DNA of 64,000 nucleotides from Sebastes aleutianus (taxonomy: Eukaryota; Chordata; Actinopteri; Perciformes; Sebastidae). This document shows positions 44,861-56,279 of the stretch, in pieces. Positions within the stretch are counted from its first letter, which is position 1; the number at the start of each line of letters is the position of its first letter. Under the pieces are notes generated by a model. The model was not told the origin of the DNA. It did not search any database and worked only from the letters and a program-made list of their open reading frames with translations. Made by a program: the position numbers and the translations under genes. The stretch lies in contig CAKAKS010000039.1 in the NCBI GenBank assembly GCA_916700875.1, positions 7,961,544-8,025,543 on the forward strand, in the 5' to 3' direction.

Positions 44861-46198
44861 ATCAAGCGGACGCTCGGACAGTTTAGGGCCATCGGTGAGC
44901 GTCTGTTGCCCTAGTTTTTGCGGTGTGTCCCGAACCGCTGGCTCTAATCTGGAGGCTTTTCCGGCTGAGTCAGCATGTTGAATCGGCAGCGGAGCTTGTT
45001 GGTGAGAGAAACCACTCTGATTGGCTGTTCAGCTTAAATTAATCAGTGCACAGGAAGAGAAACAGAAGTGAGGAAAGCAAGCAAACGAATAAAGTCAAGA
45101 GGAAAAAACATAGAAGGCTCCTCTCATTTTTCATCTTCATCACATCTGATCATTCCAATACACGGACATTTTTACAACAACATCAGCCGATTGGACTGTT
45201 TTCATGCTATTAAATGGGCGTTATCAGTCGTTATAAGCACCATAGATGTGGGTCAGTAGGGGCCTACTACACGACAAGTAGGTTTCATCATCTATTCTCA
45301 TGGTAGATCACCGATACAAGGTATAAAAGAACACAACAGAGAGCTCTGGCCACTGTAACTAATTGGAGCAGAAGCGGAAGTCAGGCGCTGTAGTATGGAC
45401 AGCCTGAAACTCCATATGGGCTGGAGGTCGGGGGTGATGGACGTGACACAAAACACAGTTCTTTCACCCAGGAGACTGGGGTTCGCATCCCGAGTGAAAC
45501 CAACAATGTGTAGTTGTCTTTGTGTTGACAAGTGTTAGAAACAACACTATCACTCTTGCAGTTAAATTTAATAAGGACAGTTTGATTTGTGTATCAGTGT
45601 TTCCTCTTGGCTGTAATTGCAGTTGAGTTTGCCAGTTCGTTCAGAGCATCCCATCCAGAAGTTAAAATGTTTGCCAGTTGGCTGTCAGAGGTCGAGATGC
45701 ATTGGAAAACAGGGACATGCTGTCAGCAGGATATTTATAAAACACCCACAACTTCTTCTTCCAACTGCTCCCGTACCAGCTACAAACCTTCAAGACAACA
45801 CTGAAGGGAATGAAGACACAGCGCAACAAGTGAAGACATGTGGACTCAAAAGACCGAAATTGAAATGTTAATTAAGGTAATTATGTAATTTAAGAAAAAG
45901 AGAATGCAACGAGGGCTAAATATAGATAGATACACTCTTGAACAAAGAATGCAATGTGTCTCCAGCAGAGGAGGTAAAGTGACAACCTTTCCTGGGAGGT
46001 ACTGTATGTATTTCTGCCGACAAATACCTCCTTATTGAATGACTGGCGTACTTCACATTAGAAAAAGAGAAGAGTGTCTCTGCAGATTTCTAACCTACAC
46101 ATGACAATTAATCGGAGTTCAGCAAAAAGTAAGACAAACTGTGCTACCTGCTGGTTGTGAACAGTCACTATAGTCAGGTTGAATAAAAAATAAAATAC
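44861..46198. other. intergenic DNA
   Basis: No gene is recognised. A ggggttcgcatccc at about 45479 resembles a tRNA B-box but has no tRNA fold around it. Confidence 0.5.
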
Positions 46199-46328
46199 GT
46201 CAGCATGCTAACATGCTCACAATGACAATGCTGATGTTTAACAAGTATTATAATTCCCATTGTCACTATGTTAGTTTAACATGTTAGCATGCCAACATAT
46301 GCTAAGTAGCACTAAACACAAACTACAC
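46199..46328 (+). repeat. fish repeat rich in gctaacatgctcac, copy 1
   Basis: Contains agcatgctaacatgctcaca, tgctgatgttta, catgttagcatgcca and agcactaaacacaaact. The same segments occur in reverse orientation at 56280-56440. It abuts the Rex3-like LINE fragment. Confidence 0.65.
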
Positions 46329-47143
46329 TGAGGCTCTTTGCAGATGATGTGGTTCTGTTGGCCTCATCAGACCATGACCTGCAGCACACGCTGGGGCGGT
46401 TTGCAGCCGAGTGTGAAGCGGTCGGGATGACAGTCAGTACCTCTGAGTCTGAGGCTGTGGTTCTCTGCTGGAAACCAGTGGATTGCTCCCTCCGGGTGGG
46501 GAGTGAGTCTTTGCCCCTAGCGAGGGAGTTTAAGTATCCTGGGGGTCTTGTTCACGAGTGAGGGTAAAACGGAGCGGGAGATGGACAGGCGGTTCGGTGT
46601 GGCGTCTGCAGATATGTGGGTGCTGTACTGGACCGTTGTGGTAAAGAGGGAGCCGAGCCGGAAGACAATGCTCTCGATTTACCAGTCCATCTACTTTCCA
46701 ACCCTCACCTATGGTCATGAGCTTTGGGTAGTGACCAAAAGAATGTTACCGCCAAAATGAGCTTCCTTCGAGGGATGGCTGGGCTCAGCCTTAGAGATAA
46801 GGCGAGGAGCTCAGACATCCGGAGGGAGTTCGGTGTGGAGCCGCTGCTCTTTCACGTCAAAAGAGGCCAGCTGATGTGGTTCGGGCATCTGATCAGGATG
46901 CCTCCTGGACGCCTCCCTTTGGAGGTTTTTCTGGGCACGTCCAACTGGTAAGAGCCCCCGGGGTAGACCCAGAACACGCTGGAGAGATTAGATATCTGGT
47001 TTGGACTGGGAGCGCCTCGGGGTCCCCCAGGAAGAGCTGGAGAACGTTGCTGTGGAGAGGGACGTCTGGAATTCCCCGCTAAGCCTGCTAGCCCCGCGGC
47101 GACCCGGCCCCGGACAAGCGGAAGAAAATGGATGGATGGATGG
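46329..47143 (+). pseudogene. Rex3/RTE-like LINE fragment, frameshifted
   Basis: Begins within the reverse transcriptase just before the catalytic box LFADDVVLLA (46334-46363; FADD at 46337-46348). It continues through IYQSIYFPTLTYGHELWVVT, FGHLIRMPPGRLPLEVF and WERLGVPQEELENVA, ending with a (ggat)n tail. The tetranucleotide tail is typical of Rex3-type RTE elements. The reading moves between frames at about 46550, 46745 and 46945-47000, so no protein can be made. The 5' half is lost. Confidence 0.8.
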
Positions 47144-47184
47144 ATACACAAACCAAAACAAACTATATTGTATTACTTTGTTGC

Positions 47185-48354
47185 TTCGGGATGCTAAGAT
47201 ACTGATATCGGTTTGATACTGACTCAAATACCTGGATCTGGTATCAGTGACTATGGGGCTGATTTATACAATTCACCTCTATGTTTATATACTATATACA
47301 TTATATAGTGGAATTTTGGTTCCCGTAATTTTTGACCAATTTGTTAAAAAGGTTTACACTTGAATTGTAATTCCTGTTAATTTTGAAGATTTTTTTTACC
47401 AAGTTTCTGGAGCATGATTTATTATCTTAATGATAAAATAACAAATCAGTAAATTTATATTTGTTGTTACATTTTGTTTTATAAAGTTAGGAAAGAAATG
47501 TTTAAGTCAAGCCTACTGTGGCATATTAGGACCATTGTAGATAAACACTTAACTACTAGGTCATCAACTATAAATTAAACAACTAAATAAAAAAAGAAAA
47601 TTACAGAGACGGGGGAGGGGTTAATATTCCAAGAAAATCTAAATTAAAGTCATACATTTATGAGAAAAAAAATTATATTCTCTGAGATTATAAAGTCATA
47701 AAATTGCTAGCAAAAATTCAGAAATTTGGGAGATTATAAAGTCATACATTTTCAAGAAACAATTAGGAAAATAGTGGAGTACAATACAGAGGTAATGAAA
47801 AATAGTGGGGTATTTTATTTGTGTTAAGGAACCACATCGCTTCACTTTGCAAAGTGTGATCAAAGATATAAGTTTGTCTCTACTTTACTGTAACTTCAAA
47901 AATATTAGTATTTACTTATGTTCATAAAAGAACATACAAGGAACATGAAAGAAAACATGTATATGTATCTTTCAGGACCTCTACCTCGCTCAGTTTTCCG
48001 TGTTTTTTTCTTGTATATTTACGACTTCTATAATCTTAAAATTTGTGAGTTCTTTCTTGTAAATTTGCCACTTTAATCTCAGAGAATATTGGAGTTTTTT
48101 TCTCGTAAATGTATGACTTTAATCTTGGAAAATCAGAGTTTTTTCTTGGACTATTACCCCCCTCCCCTGGCTCTGTAATTATTATTTATTTTACCTACAT
48201 TACAATACTAATATGCCATCGTACAAGCCTGATGTTGCCTTACACATAAAATAATGATCCCAGTCTCTTTCACACAGTGAGGCATACAGCTTACTAATTA
48301 AACACTGGTATCGGATCGGTACTGGGTATTGCCCAATACCCAATTGTATCCCTA
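47185..48354. mobile_element. hAT-like element with internal foldback (copy 2)
   Basis: The left part shares ggtttacactt...gtaattcctgttaattttga with 37435-37660. The right end ggtactgggtattgcccaat...tatcccta fits a TAGGGAT... inverted end; the left terminus itself is worn (cgggatgctaag). The middle contains aaagtcatacatttatgaga (about 47648) and its inverse ctcgtaaatgtatgacttta (about 48102), so the centre can fold back. Confidence 0.5.
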
Positions 48355-48384
48355 CTTCTGTGTGTATATATGTTAGTATGGGCC

Positions 48385-48457
48385 TGTGTGTGTGTGTGTG
48401 TGCGTGTGCGTGTGCGTGTGCGTGTGCGTGTGCGTGTGCGTGTGCGTGTGTGTGTGC
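48385..48457 (+). repeat. (GT)n then (GTGTGC)n microsatellite
   Basis: gtgtgtgtgtgtgtg followed by seven or more cgtgtg units and a short gt tail. Alternating purine-pyrimidine throughout, a classic Z-DNA-prone tract. Confidence 0.95.
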
Positions 48458-49208
48458 TGTCTGGCTGCATGTATACTTTTGCACTGATTATTTTTCTTTG
48501 GTAACTCAGTAGTTTGGTTATTCTTTTTCATTTATCTGGTTGTTTTGATGGATACATCTATTATTATATGGAGTCCTTTCACAGTTTGTATATATAGACT
48601 CGTATGTTTCAGGTACCTCCTGGTAAAACAATGAATTCAGCACCTATGCCTGCCCTCTGAGCCAGCTATAGATCTGGACAACAGTGGAGAGATGTATCAC
48701 TCTAAATCTGATCATGTGATGGCTGGACGGATGATGAAGAACTGACTGGACATGGACAAAAGGCCTCGTCTGCACAGTGAAATCACTTATCATTTATTGC
48801 CGGCCATTACGGCATCCAACCCACGTGATACATCTGTTACTGGTTAAATGTCAAGCTATTAAAAGCTAATGGCTATTTCAAACTGTTGTGACTATACTTG
48901 GCAAGATATGCCTGGCTGAAGTGCCATCAGGCATGAAACTCTGTCTCTGGAAAAACTATTTTCTATAGTGCAACACGGTTCAAACTGCCAACAATCCTCT
49001 AATGGACAGCTTAGCCCCTTTCTCAGATTTGGAAGAAAAGGTCAGGGTCTTTGACTTTTTGACACAATACCCATGAGACTGTGACTAACTAAATAAAGTC
49101 AGCGGGTAGTTGGAGTCTCGAAGAATAAAAACAAAAAGTGTGGTGATATCACACTGGCTTTCAAGAGGCTACATAAGTACTTACAGAAGGGGTTTCCAAT
49201 TGTAACTA
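48458..49208. other. intergenic DNA
   Basis: No gene or element recognised. Confidence 0.5.
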
Positions 49209-49603
49209 TGGCTATGTTCACACTGCAAGCCTTAGTGCTCAATTTATTGCTCAGACCAGATTTTTTTTGTTTGGCTAGTCACATTATTTATTTATTTTTT
49301 TTAAATGTGGCCAAGATCAAACTCCAGTGTGAACTGGTCACGGTCCTGAATTTACCCGCATAAGAACAATAACAAAGACGCCACACACAGTATACGCTGT
49401 TGTACGGAAGTAAACATGGAGGCCACACTGAAGTCAACGTTTAAGGTTTCATTTATAGGTTGATAGCCAGCAAATTTGTGAGCAGATGATAACAATTTCA
49501 CTGTCCCTCAACTAACCGCTGACTCCATCACAGCTGCCTTCCAGGTTTCTACTCACAGAGTGACTCCCGCCAGCGCAGAATTGTGACAAATGTCGATATA
49601 GAG

Positions 49604-50263
49604 CAGCGGTTCCCAACCTTTTCCTTAGGGGACCCCTTTTCTATCATTGAATAAACAACCCATGACTAAGTTATATATTTTATGGATATTTCACATTGTA
49701 TTCAATGCCTAACAATAACAATATAGAACAACTGATAAACTGTACAATTAACCCAAATAGTTTACGCAATAACTGCAGGAAGTTTGTGTAAAACGAACAA
49801 TTTGGATGAATTTTGAGCAGATTACATCCTGTAAATATTGAATCATATATCAGAAATGAGCTTTTCTGTTATTTTTAGGAACTTTTAATACAATTCTGTC
49901 TGTATTATGTAATTCTAACAATCATACATACTTAATAGGCCTCTTTTTTTATGACAAATTCAGTGTTTTCTTCTTCCTGACGCTTGGCCATTGATCCATT
50001 AGCGTTTTGGTTGTTTTATCTTTTCTAATGCAGGACGAGGTTGTTTAGAGAGGGAATGCTCTGTGAATATAACTGTGAATATAACTTGTGTTCAGGTCTC
50101 CACCGTGCCCCTATCCTGTTTCTCTTTAATAATAATCTAAACAATAACATTTAGTTTTCTTCACAGAAATGAATGAGATGCTGAGATATAGTCCAGTTGT
50201 ATATTTTTTTTAAAGTATAAAGTTTTAAAAAAGGGTCGGGACCCCCAGTATTGGGAACCAGTG
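49604..50263. mobile_element. nested hAT element with 8-bp duplication
   Basis: Left CAGCGGTTCCCAACCTTTT; right TATTGGGAACCAGTG. Flanked by atatagag (49596-49603) and atttagag (50264-50271), 7 of 8 identical. 660 bp, non-coding. Subterminal ggggacccc/gggaccccc runs are also inverted. Confidence 0.88.
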
Positions 50264-50438
50264 ATTTAGAGTGATGTAAATGTCGAATGAATTCCGATAT
50301 GACTGTTCAGACTGAGGTTGCATTGCATAAAAGTCTGACCTGTATCTGATTTAGGACCACATATGAAAGTTGCCCAAATCAGAGTTGAAAAGATCAGATT
50401 CCATGTGATTTCTGCTTTTCACACTGTTAGGAAAAAGA

Positions 50439-50470
50439 CACATCTGAGTCACATATGTGACTCAGATGTG
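50439..50470. repeat. 32-bp perfect palindrome
   Basis: CACATCTGAGTCACAT followed immediately by its exact complement, with no spacer. It lies within the 49209-50509 MITE near its right end. Confidence 0.97.
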
Positions 50471-50537
50471 ATTTGGGACACCTTTGCCTGCAGTCTGAAC
50501 ATAGCCGCATTTTTACCTTTTATAGGCTGTCATGAGT

Positions 50538-51965
50538 GACCTTAAATGGGTAAGCAGATGCACTGTTGATTTAGGGTTGAGTTATGTTTGAACCTGCAGA
50601 GGAAAGAAGAGTGTTAAAATGATTGATTCAGGGTTCTGGTGATCTGTTGTTCACTTCAAAGAAGTATCTGACTTACTTTAAGATGAGCTGGTAAAGAAAG
50701 GGTGTTGTAAATACGAGAAAAGCCATACCTGTCCTTCAAAGAACTATTTGACTCACTTTAAAAGGGAAATTTCGCAGATTTTCAACCTTACCTCCATCTA
50801 TGCGAGTGTGAAAAAAAGCCTGCAGTTGTTACTAATGTTCTGTTTGTCTCTGGGGCGCAGCTGCATAATCTGCAAAAGCCCAGTGACACAACAGTGACGT
50901 ACTTGGGGTACGGAAGAAGTACGAGCTACGCATGAAAGTTTTACACCTCACATGGACAGAGGTGTGCTGGACACCTTCTGGACATTTACAGGCTGTCATT
51001 TGTGACCTTCAATGTGTGAGCAGATGCACTGTTGATTTAGGGTTGAGTTATGTTTGAACCTGCAGAGGAAAGAAGAGTGTTAAAATGATTGATTCGGGGC
51101 ACTGGTGGTCTGTTGTTCACTTCAAAGAAGTACCTGACTCACTTTAAGGTGAGCTGGTTAGGTAACGTTATCGTAAACATGAGAAAAAGTCATACCTGTC
51201 CTTCAAAGAACTAGTCACTTTAAAGGGATAGTTTGGGTGTTTTGAAGTGGGATTGTATGAGGTACTTATCTATAGTTACTGTAGATAGTAGATTAGTAGA
51301 TGGCGGTTGGCACGCTCCCAGTTTGGAGAAGCAGACAGGAGTACCAGCACGGGAGCGAAACAATATACTGCTGTGGATGGGGGCAGCAGCTAAAACAGAT
51401 TTTACCCACCTAAACGAAATGCTCACCTAAAAAAAAATATCAATATCAGTCTAAGTGTATGCTATATTTAGAATATGTTCTGATGGAGAACTGATAGGAA
51501 AGGGAAACTTATCTTTACTGTTTTTGTCAACGGAGTCTGGCTTAAGTCTGGTGGCTTTGGAAGAGAGCATAGATAAGTTTCACTTTCAGTTCAGTTCCCC
51601 GTCAGTAAGGGCTGTCTGACAGCAAGATAAAGAGGTGAAAATATTCTAAATACAATGTACACTTAAAGCTGATATAGATTTTTTTAGGTGATCCTTTTCT
51701 TTTAGGTGGCTGAAATACATTAAGCTGCTGCTACCGTCCAACGCAGTACATTGTTTTGCTCCCGTGCGGTAACTCCTGTCTGCTTCTCCAAACTGGGGGC
51801 ATGCAGACGGTCATCTAGTGTAGGAAATACACAGACTATGGATGGAGTGAGGAGTACTTTATACAACCCCACTTCAAAACACCCGAACTATCCCTTTAAG
51901 GTGAGCTGGTAAGGTAAGCTTATCGGAAATATGCGAAAAAGCCACACCCGTCCTACAAAGATTAC
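50538..51965 (+). repeat. tandem triplication interrupted by two insertions
   Basis: gcagatgcactgttgattta...tgaacctgcagaggaaagaag...cttcaaagaagta occurs at 50553-50710 and 51018-51170. The shorter tail (ttaaggtgagctggtaaggt ... gtcctacaaag) occurs a third time at 51896-51965. The copies are separated by inserted MITEs (about 50757-50995; 51220-51899). Confidence 0.8.
51220..51899. mobile_element. TTAA-target foldback MITE
   Basis: TTAA (51220-51223; 51896-51899) with AGGGATAGTTTGGGTGTTTT at the left and its near-complement at the right; the inverted match runs past 40 bp (gaagtggg..ttgtat). Inner segments such as agcagacaggagtaccagca also return inverted near 51772, so most of the element can form one long hairpin. 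Confidence 0.88.
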
Positions 51966-52749
51966 AGATTGTTTGAACTGTGCTGCACTAGAGAAACTCT
52001 TTTTTTTAAAGTAGTTATAAAAACAACTAAGCCGTAGCCAGGGAATGAGGTGACTGTCCTCACTTCACTCCCTGCCGAAAATGAAAGAGTCTCTCTTGTT
52101 TCATTGCAAAATCCCCCCTTTTATTCCTTCCGACAGACACCCTTTATATTAAAACATATTCAAGAATAGCTCACCCTGTGTTCCCTTTTGGAAATTCCTC
52201 TCTATGCACCGTGCATAATCACAGTTTTTAATGTATTTTTTTGGGTGGTTTAAATAAATACAAATAAATCTAAATCTAAATCCACAACATATTTTATGCT
52301 GCCTTTGTGAATCTAATTTTTAATATTACACAAAAGGTTGGATAGACAGAGTTCACATGCAATCTTTGCCACAGGTACCGCAATTTATTTTCACTTTGTG
52401 AGAACATTTTGTTCAAACAATTTGTAGTGCAAAGAAAAGAGAGCTGGTGGCTATAATAATTCCTCCAATCAATAATAGTGATGCCTGTAGTCCAACTACT
52501 CTGTAAAAGACAGGCGACAAATCAGTTAGAGTTAGACAAATCGAGTGGTTATCTCCCAAATTCCTTTTAGTACGAAATGCCCTGTTTGTGTTTCCATGAA
52601 CAGTGTTTCTTTGCTTAGCTGGAGGGATACATCATGGTGGTCACATGTAGTGCTGTTTGTTGCCGGGACAAAACACCAGATATAAACCAGCACTTGACTA
52701 TGAGGACAAAGATACAATGTAGTCGCATTAGGGCCGGTTTCATGGCATC
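51966..52749. other. intergenic DNA
   Basis: No gene or element recognised. Confidence 0.5.
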
Positions 52750-53405
52750 AATTGACCCTTCGCTAAGTCCCGCCCCTCGAACACAGACTGGCTAATCATA
52801 GCGCAGCGTCGGCCAGCTCCGACCGAGATCCGACAACTATATACGGCTCTGCTCCGTAGACTCTCATGCAATCATTTGAGATTTTCTTCATTTTCAGGCT
52901 GGTTTTGTGGATTTCGAGCTAGTCGTGGTTAAACGTTGTGTAATAGTGATATTCGTTACCCGGAGAGGTTGGATGGAGATGCACGTTTCTAAAACGTCAT
53001 CATTAACTGGAGTTAGCACTATGCTGTGCAAGCTACTGAAGGTATACTGAATGTATACACATGCTGCTTTTGCTTTGTAATGATTGTAACAGTGAATAAA
53101 GTCCTATCTGATGGTTCCTTAATTTCATTGTCTTCTGTCTCGATCACGTTTTACACTTCGAGCTGTAGGCTTTAGCTTCTATGTTGATCTTTTTCAGTTT
53201 GCCATCCTGGATATATCCTTTAAACACATATTGTAGACCCTTCTGTCTGCTTCTCTGTTTCTCTCTCTCTGAAATTTCTTTTTCGTTTTTCCAGGAATTT
53301 GTTATTTCTGCAAGGAATGCAGTTATTGTCAGTGTGGGCTCCATGGTAGCTCTGACAGCTTGACAGAGTAGCAGCAGGGGGGCGAGGCTTAGCGAAGGGT
53401 CAATT
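52750..53405 (-). mobile_element. Harbinger-like MITE with partial ORF
   Basis: Inverted ends AATTGACCCTTCGCTAAG, then (tc/cc)tcgcccc; the two ends differ at two of about 26 positions. On the minus strand an ORF of 66 codons starts at 53344, 61 bases from the end (MEPTLTITAFLAEITNSWKN, later GLQYVFKGYIQDGKLKKINI). Its start and KGLQYxxKGYIxD pattern recall the N-terminal exon of fish transposon-associated SWIM/YqaJ-type proteins. That link is tentative, and no further exons are present. Confidence 0.55.
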
Positions 53406-53434
53406 ACAGACAGGTGGAGCGATAACAGCAGCGT

Positions 53435-54006
53435 TTAATTGCGTTGTTTTTGAGGTGCTTAAAGAAACATGGAATGTCCACAAAAACCCTCATGAACTTC
53501 TACCGGTCCACAATAGAAAGCATCTTAACTGGATGCATACTGGTATGGTTTGGCAACATTACATCACATGACCACAAACTCCTGATGAGGACAGTGAAAA
53601 CAGCATCTAAAATGATTGGATCACCGATACCACAGTTACAGGACATTTACACCACTTGCTGCAGGAAGAAAGCACCTTGTATCATGCAGGACACAAGTCA
53701 TCCAGCATTTAGTCTTTTCTCTTATCTCCCTTCAGGGAAGCGCCTACAGAGCATTAGAGCTCGGAGACAGATTTTACCCTCAGACGGTCAGAATACTGAA
53801 CAGTAGCACTAAATGAATGCAGAGCTGTGGATTGTTTTATGGATGTTTTATAATTTTATTCTCAGGTATTTTCTTATTTATTGTAGTATTTATCAACTGT
53901 ACTATTTATAGATTTTAAGGACTGAGAGAGAGCCAGGGTAAAATGCATTTAATTGCATTTCACTGTACTTTTAAATGCATATGACAAATAAACTTGAACT
54001 TGAACT
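53435..54006 (+). pseudogene. Rex1/L2-like LINE 3' fragment
   Basis: Encodes the C-terminal part of a reverse transcriptase ORF: FLRCLKKHGMSTKTLMNFYR, TIESILTGCILVWFGNITSH, then a frame change near 53757 to ALELGDRFYPQTVRILNSS and stop 53814-53816. The AT-rich 3' UTR ends in aaataaacttgaacttgaac, a typical short tandem tail. No catalytic box is left. Confidence 0.8.
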
Positions 54007-54030
54007 ATTTCAACATACATATGACATGTA

Positions 54031-54365
54031 ACACTGAATTCACACCAGAGCAGTGGCGAAGAGCAAAGCGCGGCCGATACGGCAAGCTGCCATGCAATGT
54101 TTGTGAAACGCTGCGGCTGCCGCCTTGATTCTGCGGCAAAGTGCGGCCAAACTAAAGTTGGGAAAAGTTGAACTTTTAGCGGCGAAGTGCGGCCAGAGGG
54201 TACCCGCAGCCAATCAGTAAACAGATCCTGTGACACATCGACCAATATTACAAAGAATTTCTTTCCGCCTGAAACACATGAATACGCCTACTGGCTGCAG
54301 AAAAATGTAATTATTGCGGCGAGCTGCACTTCGTCGCTGTCTGGTGTGAATTCGGCGTGAGTGTT
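54031..54365. mobile_element. short MITE with GAATTCACACCAGA ends
   Basis: GAATTCACACCAGA near the left edge and its complement TCTGGTGTGAATTC near the right, with a GC-rich interior (repeated gcggc, gtgcggcc). The outermost bases differ between the ends, so the boundaries are approximate. Confidence 0.6.
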
Positions 54366-54376
54366 ATGTGTTATGT

Positions 54377-54697
54377 AAGGGATAATGTACAGCGAGCAGG
54401 ACATTGTTTTGAAATAAACCCCGACAGGGCGATAATGCACCCCTACGTGGACCCCGGCTTACATCGCCCTGAAGGGGTTTATTACATTATCCCGCTTTTT
54501 ACGCGGCTACTTACTTAAGAAATCATTAATTTGACACATAAAAACGGTCTGCCAGAGTCCGACATCAGAACTGCACCCATAGCAACGGTCTGTCATACAT
54601 AGCAACGGTCTGCTATAAAGAAATAACAGACCGCTGAACGCCATGATTGACCAATCAGAATCGATTATTCAACAAAAACGTGTAATAAAATAAGATA
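54377..54697. repeat. foldback repeat, copy 2
   Basis: aagggataatgtacagcgag ... aaaccccgacagggcgata ... catcgccctgaaggggttta ... attatcccgcttttt, then gcaacggtctgtcatacata and tgctataaagaaataacaga. Same layout as 6553-6803. Confidence 0.75.
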
Positions 54698-55520
54698 AAC
54701 TTATATGAAATCCAAACCTATCCTTTAACTTGCACTGCATGTCATTTCCTGTTTGTAAAAAGCATCCATTTAGGGTATTGCTTACTACTACTGTATGTAC
54801 AGTATTTATTTTCATGTAAACAGACAAGACAAACATTCATTATTTTGATAGCATTCAGCAACTACAGCTATGATGAAAAGTAGACAATGAACAATTTCGC
54901 AGTACTAGCAGTAGTACTTTTCTGAGGGCCAACAATAGTCTAGCCACGGTCTTATCACAATGACCCTGCAGTGCCACTTGCTATTCTTGGAGTGGATTAG
55001 TCTGATGAGGAAGCTACCAGTTGGATCCAGTCAGCACAACAGACTGTGGACATGTTAAGAGGCCTGCAGATGGGACATGTTAGGATATCGTACCAGGGGC
55101 TTAAAATGATCATATTTTGAGGAAAAATATCGTACGCGAGTCATAACCACGAGAACAAATATAGGTGAAAATGTGTAATTTTACAAAACACCTATTTTAA
55201 CGACTTTGCTTGGGAAAGTTCAAGCTCCACCTCCGAGTCGCTCTCTGTCGCGAGTCACATTCCTCAACATCATAGCCTACGCCAAGCATGACAACATTTT
55301 AAATCTATGTTAAACTAATATTAGTTGAATTTTATTTTTACTTTACTCCCTTGATACTTTGCGTTTTCCGGCTGGATACCTGAGGCTGGCGCTGCGTGCG
55401 CATTGAAATCATGACGGGAAAAGGAATTTCTCTTAATGAAAAACGGATGCGCGCGGGGAAAGCAACTGTGATTGAAGCCGCTATCGTCAAGTGGAACGAT
55501 AACCCCTGGTCTCGTAAAGC
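54698..55520. other. intergenic DNA
   Basis: No recognised gene. A 95-codon ORF (55396-55680) begins TGKGISLNEKRMRAGKATVI and is GC-richer than its surroundings for its first 40 codons, but then runs into the duplicated repeat at 55521, so it is not a conserved protein. Confidence 0.45.
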
Positions 55521-55920
55521 CGGTCAGTATTTTGATTCCCATTCCTGCTCTAATGCAAAGTCAAAGTGCAGCTCTACTCAGCAGACATATGATTCAGCGA
55601 GGGAGAGATTAATGGCAGCCCCTGAGGTAAAGGGCAAGGCTGAATGGACGTTGGTATGGGATGCACATGTGTGGGATTAGAGCTGGATGAAAGTAGGGAG
55701 TGATGAGAAGAGATGAGTTATTCAGTGAGGAGGAAACTAGAGAGGTGATGGAGGAGTTAAAACGTTCTACTGTCCATTTGATGAAGTGATTCAGGATATT
55801 GGAGTTCACTTTTATGCTCCTCAGCCACACTCCTTTCTGGCTTGACCCTGAATATATTTACAATTCATTCCTAATCTTTCATATGAAAATTGTTGATAAA
55901 TCTAAACGTTATATGATATG
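55521..55920 (+). repeat. dispersed duplication, copy 1
   Basis: ttgattcccattcctgctct, agcgagggagagatt, gctgaatggacgttggtatg and gggatgcacatgtgtggga are shared with 56888-57130 at about 95% identity by eye. This copy has an extra about 160 bases (55726-55885). Confidence 0.85.
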
Positions 55921-56051
55921 ATATAAATCCTTGATGATTTATCAAAACCTTACATTTGATAAGCCACACATTTCATTACTTTGTATTCATGTAATAAATA
56001 TACAAAAATGTCAGTTAGATGGTAATCTGCTTTTAGTTATAATAATCATCT

Positions 56052-56110
56052 GCTTATAGTGATCAATTTGACCCGGTCAGACGTGATCACTATAAGCGGT
56101 TTCGACTGTA
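56052..56110. repeat. Tigger/pogo-like end with 14-bp hairpin
   Basis: GCTTATAGTGATCA and its complement TGATCACTATAAGC surround an 18-19 base loop containing gacccggtcagacg, followed by ggtttcgactg and TA. It resembles the terminal repeat of a TA-target pogo/Tigger element; no opposite end is found. Confidence 0.45.
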
Positions 56111-56279
56111 TCTCCACAAATATGGGATGGATTGCTGTAAAATTTGGTACACCCATTCATGGTTCCCAGAGGATGAATTGTAATAACTTGGATCCCCTAA
56201 CTTTTCCTTTAGCGCCATCATCTGTTCAAAATGCCATCATCAAAATACCTGCAAAACTCATGATCTACCTATCTGTCAC

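Larger units (their letters stand above)
49209..50509. mobile_element. MITE interrupted by a younger hAT element
   Basis: Inverted ends GGCTATGTTCACACTGCA (49209) and TGCAGTCTGAACATAGCC (complement GGCTATGTTCAGACTGCA). The inner parts on either side of the 49604-50263 insertion continue one repeat: aatgtcgatatagag before and atttagagtgatgtaaatgt after. Non-coding. Confidence 0.75.

Noticed and set aside
45470..45500. Possible tRNA gene (ggggttcgcatccc)
   Set aside because: Only a B-box-like word; no acceptor stem, A box or cloverleaf could be found around it.
48200..48484. His/Ala-repeat ORF (HAHAHAHA)
   Set aside because: Translation of the GTGTGC microsatellite.
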